From Anaeramoeba flamelloides (Eukaryota > Metamonada > Anaeramoebidae), in NCBI GenBank assembly GCA_027625915.1, contig JANTQA010000019.1, positions 1,059,001-1,123,000 on the forward strand: a stretch of DNA of 64,000 nucleotides, given 5' to 3'. Made by a program: the position numbers and the translations under genes. This document shows, piece after piece, positions 11,838 through 21,743 of the stretch. The notes beneath the pieces are model-generated. The model had not been told where the DNA came from, did not search any database, and saw nothing but the letters and a program-made list of their open reading frames with translations. How positions within the stretch are numbered: position 1 is the stretch's first letter; every line of letters begins with the position of its first letter.

Positions 11838-12945
11838 TTGATAATTTTTGTTTGCAGATGATTTGATTTTAATTATAAAAGGAAATATAAATCAAATAAA
11901 TAGAAAATTAATATTAATATATCAAATAATTATTCAATTTGGGTTAAAACCTAATAAAGAAAAAACAGAAATATCACAAGATTTATCAAAGATTAAATAT
12001 TTGGGAATTTTTTCGAAAAAATTTCACATTTAGTGTATAATCTGAAAAGGACAAAAGAAACTTATAACAAATCTAAACAATTATTTAATAACAATTTATT
12101 AACAAATAATTTGAAAATTAGATTATTTAAATCTTTTATATTAAGTTAATTAACATATGGTTTAGAAATATATAACTATAAAATTGCAACCCTAAATTAT
12201 TTAAATTCATGGATTAACACATGTATTACCGAAATATGCAAAATAAACCGAAATACGCCAGTTCTTATCTATAAAACAGAATTTAAATTCGAAAATTTGG
12301 TAATTTCAATTAATAAAAAGAAATTCAAATTCAAAAATAAATTAAAAAATTTATATCTTCCTTATCTGAATAAACTAATAAATTTTAACAAAAGAATTAA
12401 CAATAAAATTAATTGGAATTCAAAGAATTTAAAACTTCTTAAAAACGAAATTTATAATTATAATTATAATGAGTTGTTAAATTCTACCAGCTGGAAAGTA
12501 CAAGAATATTTTAAAATAATTAAAAATCAAAAAAAAAATATTTACTAATCAAAAATACTTATGTTACCCATCAAGCTAAACAATTCTAAAATTCAAAACA
12601 TTTACTAACTGCTTAAATAGATATTACTATGTAATGAATAAAAACACAAATAAATTTTGTCCTTTATGTTCAAAATATGAGCATAAAGAAATAATAGAAA
12701 ACATTGATCACTTTTTATAGGTGTGTCCTTCCTTTACAAAAGATAGATTGATATTTTTAAATAAATTAAAAGAATTAAATTTTAATGAAATAATTTTAAG
12801 TCAAGACAGCTTAAAATTATTTTCATTAATTAATAATCGTAGAATCTATGATTTTACGCTTAAATTCCTGAAAGGGAATTTAAGTAAAAGGGCACTCAGA
12901 GTGTAATTTTAAACTTCCTCATCAATAAAAAAAAAAAAAAAAAGA
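11838..12945 (+). mobile_element. LINE (non-LTR retrotransposon), 5'-truncated, decayed
   Basis: Begins at the reverse transcriptase catalytic block (FADDLILIIKGNINQINRKL) followed by FGLKPNKEKTEI and the IKYLGI block of the RT. The downstream part carries a CPLCSKYEHK...H...C zinc-knuckle-like motif (about 12660-12730), as in many LINE ORF2 C-termini, then a conserved ~60-residue tail. It ends in AGTGTAATTTTAAACTTCCT, an AATAAA-like signal and a 16 bp A tail (about 12929-12945). The frame is interrupted several times, including a TAG inside the zinc-knuckle region. It lies inside the UFD4-like intron, sense to the gene. Copies at 18475-18790 and 54853-56774 belong to the same family. Confidence 0.8.
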
Positions 12946-15010
12946 TTGATAATTTTTTTTTTAATTTATTCCATTTTTTGGAATAAATATGTTAGCTATA
13001 AAAATTATTTTTTTCTCCATAAATAAAGTTTTCATAAAATTAAAATAATTCTTCATTTTTTTTATTAATTTTATTAACAATTCTTTCTTTTTACAAAAAT
13101 ATTTTTATAAGTTTTTTAAAAATTGTTTTTCTTTAATTATTTATTCTCAAAGAATTTAAAAGATATAAACTTTCATAGCTTATTTTTATTTATTAATTTA
13201 TATATAAATTGAAATTTTTAATTATAGTTTTGGATTTAATTTCGATTAGCCTTATTCGGATTGGCAATCATTTACTCAAGATAAATGATTTTAAAACCTT
13301 TTTATCAAATTCTGTGTTCCTAAACTTTTTAGTATTGATCTCTGAAAAATCTGAAAAAATTAGCTCAGCAACATTAATAAGTTGTATTAAATTTCTTACA
13401 AAATATTGTATAAAAAATAAAGACGTGAGCAAAATTTTATTAAAAAATGGAGCACTTGATATAATACAAAAAAATCTTATTTTAACAAAAACTCAAATAG
13501 ATTATATGAACAAAAACGAAAAATCATCTTCAAAATCAAAAACAGAAATCGAAACAGAAACAAAAACAAAAATAAAAACAAAAAATAAGACAACATCGGA
13601 TAAAAAGAAAAGAAAATATTCATTTTCTGAATATTCAGGCTTATCAACGAACACTAATTCATTCACAAGAAGTAAGAAACAGACTTGTGTGATTTTAGAA
13701 TTTATATATTCACTTTTACCGCCCTTACCATTTAATATATTACCCATTCAACTTTTAAGTAGACAAAATTATGATTTAAAATTTACATCCTTACCTATTC
13801 GGTTTGATTATTATCCTGGACAAATTCAAAAAACTCATGATCAAGATATAACAAAAGAAAAACTCCAACAAATCAACCATTTTGAGTATTGGAAAGAAAA
13901 TTCAAACTTGTTAAATAAGCTTCATTACGATTTATTAGAGCCGTTAATGATCATTTCAACAGAATCCATCGATCCCGAAATCAAAGAAAAAATACTTTTT
14001 TTTAATTTTCCGTATTATTTATCTTTCTAAGGACAAATTAAATGAAGAAAGTATAAGAAACTTAAATTTAATTTCATTCATTGCTAATTTAATAATGACA
14101 AACAAACAAGAGTATAATCTATTCAGTGTCGGATTAAAAATGGGATCAATTTTATTAGAAAAATTCCCAAATTTAGCAACTGAGCAATTTATTCGAGAAG
14201 GTGTTGTCAGAGAATCTAGAAATATATTAAATCTTTTGCCAACAATAATTTTGGAAGAAAAAAGGATTATTAAAGAAGAGCAAATTCGGCTAGAGCAAGA
14301 AAGAATTAAAAAATAAGAACAACAAAGACTTACATTAATTCAACAGCAAATTGAAAAACAGGAACAGTTGATACAAGAGCAATTAAAAATTGAAAGGGTA
14401 ATTAAGCAACGGCAATTAGACAATCAACGAAATAAAGATAAATCACAAATAACCAGTGAATTAAATGCAACAGAAATAAACAAATTGATTGGTAATAGCA
14501 ATTCTTATAGAAACGAAAATCAAATTGAAAAGGAATTTGATAAAATTAAAATAAGAAATAGTAAAGATTTGGAAAAAAATAAAGTTGAATCTAATAAAAT
14601 TGTTGAAAAGGGTTTAATTACATCAAAGAATGCACCAGAAAAAGAAAATGACCTCAGAATTTTAAACCAAAATAGTAATATTAAAGAAAATGATATAGAG
14701 GGGGGGAGAGGGATATAGTATTGGGAAAAAAGAACAAGAACAAAAACAAGAACAAGAACAGGAGGATGGAGATAAAGAATTTAAAATGGAAATAGAAAAA
14801 GAAATAAAAAGTTTTGAACATAAAAAAAACCCCAAAAAAAAGAAGAAGATAAAGAAAATGTTGATGATATATCAAAATATGAAAAAAAATACTAGAAAAA
14901 AAGATAATGAAAATGAAAAAATGAAAAGAAAAGAAAAACATTTACAAAAAGTAGAAGAAAAAGTAATAAATGAAGATAGAAATAAAAACGAAACAGAAAA
15001 GCAAAAAGTG

Positions 15011-15252
15011 GAAGAAAAAGTAAACCAAGATGAAGAAATGGAAGTTATTAATAACTTTGAAAATAAAGTCAAAGAACAAGAAATTGTACCAAACGAGGAC
15101 GAAAAAATAAAAAAAGAAAAGGAAAAAGAAAAAAAAAAAAAGGAAAAGAAAAAGGAAAATAAAACATAAAAGAAGATAAAAATGAAAAAGTCGAAGAAAA
15201 AGTAAACGTAGATGAAGAAATGGAAGTTATTAATAACTTAGAAAATAAAGTC
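15011..15252 (+). repeat. Tandem duplication inside the UFD4-like charged region
   Basis: A 60 bp segment at 15011-15070 (GAAGAAAAAGTAAAC start, encoding EEMEVINN) recurs at 15193-15252 with few differences, offset by 182 bp. The offset is not a multiple of 3, so the two copies are read in different frames. This matches the frame change between them. Confidence 0.7.
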
Positions 15253-18200
15253 AATGAAGAAGAGAATACCCAAAAAAAGAATGAAGAAATAAAGGAAGAA
15301 AAAGAAGACAAAGAAGACAAAGAAGAAGAAAAAAAAATAAAAGAAGATAAAAATGATAACGAAAACAAAAATAAAAAGGTAAAGAAATTGGAAAACAAAA
15401 AAGAAAATAGTTTCTTTCATGAAATAAAACAAATCATTTTTATTAATAGAAATGAATCAGCTAAAAATAATACAAAAAATACAACTAACGATAAATTTAC
15501 TAAAGAAGAATTAATAAATGCTATTAAATTAATGATCCCTGATATTATCGATCGAGAAGTAAATAGAATGGTTGTATTATTCACAAAATCAGAAAATATT
15601 GAATTTATTAATAATGATAAAAATGTTATAACAGGAAGTAAAACAGAGGATAAAAAAGAAAATGAAACCAAGTCTGTAAACAAAAGCGAGAACGAAAATT
15701 TAGAAGAAAATTATAAAAATTTTTTTAAAAAAATTCAAAATTTAATTTATTTAAAACGTAAAAAGGACCCGAAAAATACAATTGAAATCGAAAGAATCCA
15801 AAAAAGGGAAAAAACTCAAGTTTTTACCAATTCAGAACTTAATTTGGTTTTGAAAGAATTAAATCCAGAATATAACAACGAAGAAATAAAATTAATAATT
15901 CAGTATTTCCAAGAAACTTTTCAATTTAAAATTATTAAAGATCCAAAAATAAAAGAATTTTCACATTATACTTATGAAACATTTTTATTTTGTGAAAACA
16001 AATTCTTGGGATATTCATACAAACCGGGTAACACCACCAGTAACACCAAATTAAATCCAAAAGATATTACAAATAACAATAATAATTCAACAGCGGAAGA
16101 TCCAAACAATAATGTCTTTTCACACAGTCTAATTTTGTATATTGGTGATGAACCACTATGCTATGAAAGTGATTCTTTCCAACAAATCTGCCAAGCTTAT
16201 TATAAATTACATCAAAAAAATATACGGTCTTTGCAAAGATTTGATTTGAGCTCAATATGGAAAGAAAAATTAATAGTCAATTTTAAAAGGATTAATTATC
16301 AAAAATTAATAAAAAATCAAATTAATTTAAGAAATAATAATTATTTAAGAACAAAATATTTTGGACATGGAAATTCAAATAAAGATTATCAAATCAAATT
16401 TAGCGAATTAAAAAAAAATAAGTTATTAGACAATTTGACAATTAATAACCGATCAACCATTTTCCAAAATATAAATGATTTGAATGATGAAAATAAACTA
16501 AGCAACCGTCTTACCATTGACAATTGCCTAACACTATTATTAGTTATTTATGAAATAGTTGAAAATTGGCAAATACTCCGAGACAATTATTTTTTTCAAA
16601 CGAAATTAATAACAAGAAATCAAATTCCATCTTTGTACAACCACCAAAAATATTACAAGAAATGCTTTTCTCTCAGAAATTACTGTCAAAAATAAATAAA
16701 TAGATTAATGACACATTGTATTCAATAGCAAATGTCTTTCCAGATTGGATTGAAGAACTTTTTTATTCTAAATTTTCAAAACTTTTGCCCTTTAAACTCC
16801 GCCACCATTATTTCAATTTGACTTCTCTGGGCATTTTAAGGAGTATTTCCATATTTCAAAATTCTTTCGAACGATCATCAGATAATAATTATCGACAAAT
16901 AAACAAGATTAGAATACCAAGATATAAAGTACGGATAAATAGAGAAGCAATCTTACAATCAGCAATAAAAATCTTTGCCATTCAACAAATTTATGAAGAA
17001 TCAATTTTAGAAATTGAATATTTTGGTGAAAAGGGAACTAGCTCGGGCCCTTCCCAAGAATTATTTTATATTACTAGCTTGGAGTTAAGAAACGCGAAAT
17101 TAAATATATGGTATTTACCGGACCATAAGACCCCTCAGTAAGAATTATACGGAAACGAAAATGATCAGGGAAAGGGAAAAGTCAAAAAAGAAGGCGATGA
17201 TGATGAATTTGATCCCGTTCTAGCATCATTTGGATTATTTCCAAGGCAAATTAATCCAAATGAACACAACAAAGAAATCATTCAACTTTTTGAATTTATG
17301 GGTTCATTTGTGGCAAAGGCGATCAAAGATAAACGAATTTGTGACTTGCCATTCTGTGATCTTTTTGTAAAATATGCATTAGGTGAAAATCCCACAATTT
17401 CAGATTTAAATATTATTAGGCCAACATTGGCAAAAACTTTAGAACAATTTCTTGAAATAATAAAAAAAAATGAAAATGGTGAAAAGAATTTAAAATATAA
17501 TAATATTGAAATAAAAGAATTATTTTTGAATTTTACGCTCCCTGGGTGCCCAGATATCGAATTAATAGAGAATGGAAAAAATATAATTGTAGGTTTAGAT
17601 AATATAAAAGAATATGTTCATCTTGTTTATGACTTTTTTTTGAATGTCGGGATAAAACAGCAAATAAACGCTTTTATTTGGGGGTTTAATAAAATATTTG
17701 AAATAACGTCATTGAAAGTTTTTAAACTGTGGGAAATACAAAACCTAATTAATGGCGAAATCGAAAATTGGACCGAAGAGCTATTAAACGAAGTACTGAT
17801 ATTTAAACATGGTTATCAATCCAATAGCTTTGTTAGTAAATATTTAATTCAGGTTTTGTGTGAATTTACAAAAGAACAACAGATTCTCTTTGTTAGATTC
17901 GTAACGGGTAGTCCCAGATTGCCCATAGGTGGGTTAAAAAATTTAAAGCCCCAATTAACAGTTGTGGAAAGTGTAAATAGAGGGAATAATGAGGATAATA
18001 TACTCCCAACAGTAATGACTTGCCATAATTTTTTAAAAATTCCTGACTATTCCTCAAAATTTATTTTGAAAAAAAGATTATTAAAAGCTATTACTGACCA
18101 ATGTATCGGATTTCATTTATCTTAAAAAATATATATTTTTTTCAAGAATAAACAGACTAAATTTTCTTATTGTTATCCTTTAAAAAATTAATGTAATTTT

Positions 18201-18278
18201 TTTTTTTTTTTTTTTCAAAAATTAAAATATTTTGATGAATAATGGAATGTTTAACCAAAATTATTATAAATTTTTTCA

Positions 18279-18318
18279 TTTTTTTTTTTTTTATTGAAGA
18301 AGTGTCAATTACACACTA
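18279..18318 (-). mobile_element. LINE 3' end, minus strand
   Basis: On the minus strand it reads AGTGTGTAATTGACACTTCT, then TCAATAAA and a poly-A of about 14. This is the family's 3' terminus. Little or no body sequence follows upstream, so it is severely 5'-truncated. Confidence 0.6.
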
Positions 18319-18474
18319 GAAGCCCATTAAGTTTAATTTAAATACATTATGTAGAATGATGAATTTTTCTCAAAACTTTGAAATTCTTGTAAAGAATGGG
18401 TGATCTATAAATCAAAGTGATTATACTGAAATTTTTTTAAAATTTTTCTTGTATAACAAAATAATCTTTTAATT

Positions 18475-18790
18475 TTAATTTTTATTTTATTGGAGAAGTG
18501 TAAATTACACTTTTTTTCCCTTAAACTTAATTTTTTTTTCAGAATTAATATTATAAAATCATAATTTTTATGATTATTAATTAATGAAAATACTTTTAAT
18601 TTGTGTTGTTTTAAAATTAATTCATTATGATTTATTTCTTTTAATTTATTTTGAAAATAGTAATCTATCATGTCAATAGCAAGAACACAATTACAACAAA
18701 GTGAATTATATTATCTAATGTTTCTTTAATGTTCATATTTGAAACATAAAGGACAAAAATTATACGACTTTTATTATTATTATATAGTAA
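18475..18790 (-). mobile_element. LINE 3' fragment, minus strand
   Basis: The minus strand encodes LKEINHNELILKQHKLKVFS, matching the tail LKELNFNEIILSQDSLKLFS of the copy at 11838-12945. It also has the TTTGTCCTTTATGTT zinc-knuckle region. The 3' end is AGTGTAATTTACACTTCTCC followed by AATAAAA. It is 5'-truncated near 18790 and the frame is interrupted. Confidence 0.7.
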
Positions 18791-19430
18791 TATCCAAAAT
18801 CTTTTTGAGCCAAAGGGGCCCAGTTTTATTGTAGAGATATAACATATTCAATAAGTTTAATTCAATAACCTTCTCAAATTAAATTTTTAAATTTTAGATC
18901 GGAATAATTTCTCCAAATTTTTTTATGTTTTTTTTTTTTTTTATTCTTTTTCTTACATTTTCTTCAACCTTTTCTTTCTATCATCAATTGTTTTTTTAAA
19001 AATTTTTATCAAGTTTAATTTGAAAAAAAAAATCCTTTGAAAACTAAATTAACCATAAGAAAATTGAGATTATATAATTTCTTTTTTCTTTTTCTAATTC
19101 AGATATTTACGATTTAAAAAACTTATTGTCAACTTATAAATTTTCGAAAGAATTGAGAAATTTTGCCCGAGACATTCTAATGATATGAGCCAAAATTTTT
19201 TTTTGAGATTGTGTTTTTTTTTGAGAATTTATAGTTTATTAATTATAATTCTTTTATAAATATCAAAAAAAATCTGAAGTTAATTTTTTTTACTCTTATT
19301 TTTTATTTTAACTTTTTTTGTTTCTTATAATTCTAGGAATTTTTTATTTATATTGTTTAATAAAAATTGATAAAGAATTTATATTTTTTTAAAAAATTTT
19401 GAGGTAATTTTTAAATTAAACTTAAACCCA

Positions 19431-19952
19431 AATTCAAAATTTTTAACATCCGAAAATTTGATTTGTGAAAAAAAAAAACTTATTTAATCAATTCAAGAAG
19501 AAATACCAAATTAGAACCAATTCGCTAATTGGAATTTTAACACTCGTTTATAAATTACAATACCCACAAAACAAAAAATAAATAATTATCAATACAAATA
19601 AATTATGGGTGTGTTAAAAATTTTTGAGATAGCAAAACAAAAAAATTAGATTGGTAAATTTGTTTAAATTCTATTAGGAAAATTGATCGATCAAAGGTTT
19701 AGATATGACCAATTAATTTTATTTGAGTTCTTCAATTTGGAAAAACTCAACTTTAACATAATATCAATCATTGAAAAAAAAATTGATCGAACTAAACAAG
19801 TTACTTAATTCAAAAAATAAAGGGAAAAGAAAAACTAAAAGATGAAAAAATGATTTTCATATTTTACAAAAATCAAAGTTATTAGCAATTTGAAATGAAT
19901 TGTATTATTGTGATTCTTTGGAACATTTTAGTTTAGTGGAAAATATTGAATT
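19431..19952 (+). mobile_element. MITE family B, copy 1
   Basis: About 522 bp. The left end is AATTCAAAATTTTTAACATC and the right end is GTGGAAAATATTGAATT, an imperfect inverted repeat. The interior shares TTGATCGATCAA, TTTTATTTGAGTTCTTC and GATGAAAAAATGATTTTCAT with copies at 20510, 42436 and 55685. No coding capacity is seen, so a non-autonomous DNA transposon is likely. Confidence 0.65.
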
Positions 19953-20509
19953 ACAGTTTAGATAGTTTACATGATAAATAAATGCATTGTATTTTAAAAT
20001 ATTATTGAACTTGATGTGTAGATTAAATATCTTTTAGTTGATTAAAATAAATTATAATTTATTATTATTGTATAATATTTTGTTGGGTATTATTTGGATC
20101 CAATTTAAAAAAAAAAAAATTGTAAATTAAATGAGAATTAAAGACCTTTTCTCTATATTTCTTAAATTAAATAATAATTCATGTTATTTTTTCAATGATT
20201 TCAAGTATATATCAAATCTATTATTCCTCTATTCTTTTAAATAGAAAAATACTAACAAGCCTGTTTAATTTTTTATTTGTATTTAAAAATGATATTATTA
20301 TTATTATTATACAATATTTTAATTATTTTCTAGCTCTTTTTGTATTCTATTGAAATTTTTTTTTTATTAATTACCCTTTCCCCCATAATAAAAATAAGCA
20401 AAATAAAAATCAATTTTATTCTTAAATCTACAAACAGAAATGCTGGTAATTGTTATAATTCTTTTTTTTTTTTTGATATTTTACAATTATATAAATATAT
20501 ATAAACCCC

Positions 20510-21031
20510 AATTCAAAATTTTTAACACACCAAAATTTGATTTATGAAAAAAAAAAACTTATTTAATCAATTCAAGAAGAAATACCAAATTAGAACCATT
20601 CACTAATTGAAATGTTAACACTAATTTATAAATTACAATACTCACAAAACAATAAATAAATAATTATCAATACAAATAAATCAAGGGTGTGTTAAAAATT
20701 TTGGAGAGAGCAAAACAAAAAAATACATTGGTAAATTTGTTTAAATTCTATTAGGAATATTGATCGATCAAATGGTTAGATACTACCAACTAATTTTATT
20801 TGAGTTCTTCTATTTGAAACAACTCAACTTTAACATAATATCTATTGTTCGAAAAAATTTTTGATCCAATGAAACAAATTACGTAATTCAAACAATGAAA
20901 TGAAAACAAAAACTAAAAAGATGAAAAAATGATTTTCATATTTGACAAAAATCACAATTATCTTCAATTTCAATGAAATTGTATTATTGTGATTGTTTGT
21001 AACGTTTTAGCTGTGTGGAAAATTTTGAATT
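20510..21031 (+). mobile_element. MITE family B, copy 2
   Basis: Direct repeat of copy 1, starting about 1,080 bp downstream. The ends are clearer here: AATTCAAAATTTTTAACACA at the left and CTGTGTGGAAAATTTTGAAT at the right, giving a ~22 bp terminal inverted repeat. The two copies differ at scattered sites, so they are old relative to each other or independent insertions. Confidence 0.7.
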
Positions 21032-21743
21032 TTAGTTTATATATATATTACTTAATTATTGATATTTGATCTTTCATATTGAAATGGTTGATTGTGTCTG
21101 GAATTATTTGATTTATCTATAAAAAAAAAAAAAAAATGAATTTCCACTTTTGATTGAAGGGTTAGTTTTCCAATTAGAATTTATGTTTATAAAAAATTAT
21201 GACTCAAAAAATTAATGTATTTATACTCTTTAATAAATACCAATTCTGTATGCTATATTATTGGAGAAAGGAAAAAAGATACAATTTTTTTTTTACAAAA
21301 AAAAAAAAAAAAAAAAAAAAGAATAAATCAATATGATTTAATGAATTAAAATGCAATTTACATTCTAATTACTGAATCAATACAGATAAAATAAGAGATT
21401 GAAAGATTTTTATGAAAGAAACTCTTATATATTGTTCATTCTTGAAATATTTTGAATCAAAAAAAAAAAAATTAAAATAATTTTGAAATCAGAACAGAAG
21501 AATTACTCAAAAAAAAAAAAACTAGTTTATTTTTGTCTGCCAACATTTTGGAATTTTATTCTAATGTTAGGGTAGTATATTTACTATATTTAAGAAAACA
21601 TTATTTAAAAAAAATTAATTTTTTAAAATTAGGGTATTTTTCAAAAAAAAAATTTTTTTCAATATTAACTCAACTCTTCATCAAAAAAATGTTTTACTTG
21701 TTTATAATTTTTTTTCAAATTAAAAAATGAACATATAATATTC

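Larger units (their letters stand above)
8550..13227 (+). other. Giant intron (4,678 bp) of the UFD4-like gene, repeat-filled
   Basis: Flanked by GT at 8550-8551 and AG at 13226-13227. Splicing joins SYDTE + V + LDLISISL, matching the continuous armadillo region of TRIP12/UFD4 proteins, with phase 1 on both sides. Inside lie a family C fragment, a palindrome cluster, a family E repeat and a 5'-truncated LINE in the same orientation as the gene. The rest is AT-rich DNA in which I see nothing. Confidence 0.8.
7985..18125 (+). pseudogene. UFD4/TRIP12-like HECT E3 ubiquitin ligase gene, frame-broken
   Basis: Two exons are visible: about 7985-8549 and 13228-18125, joined in phase 1 (GAAG/GTATGA donor, AATTATAG acceptor). 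They encode armadillo-type repeats (FPVKEFTKAIQNLL, YIDVAQDVASVIEKLT, GGIVACLTFLSFF), a K/E/Q-rich coiled region (about 14.3-15.4 kb) and a C-terminal HECT domain. The HECT part has LPTVMTCHNFLKIPDYSS with the catalytic Cys codon at 18021-18023 and ends in FHLS. The family adds ubiquitin to N-degron or UFD substrates. The frame changes in a T-run near 14000, in a G7 run at 14700-14706, near 15165 and near 16640. In-frame stops are TAA 14314, TAG 16701 and TAA 17139. The TAG sits at a position that looks like a conserved Gln of the family. Decay is favoured because the other genes in the window read almost clean, but homopolymer sequencing errors could explain some of the shifts. The 5' end is not found. 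Confidence 0.78.
18126..21743. other. Intergenic, LINE ends and MITEs
   Basis: Apart from two minus-strand LINE ends, two family B MITEs and long A/T runs (such as A-runs near 21296-21320), nothing gene-like is seen. Confidence 0.6.

Noticed and set aside
14314-17141. TAA/TAG read as glutamine (variant genetic code)
   Set aside because: Stops at Gln-like positions in the UFD4-like gene tempted this. But other genes end at TAA exactly after conserved C-termini (MSC protein, alpha-kinase-like protein, HECT end), and long genes use CAA/CAG for Gln throughout.
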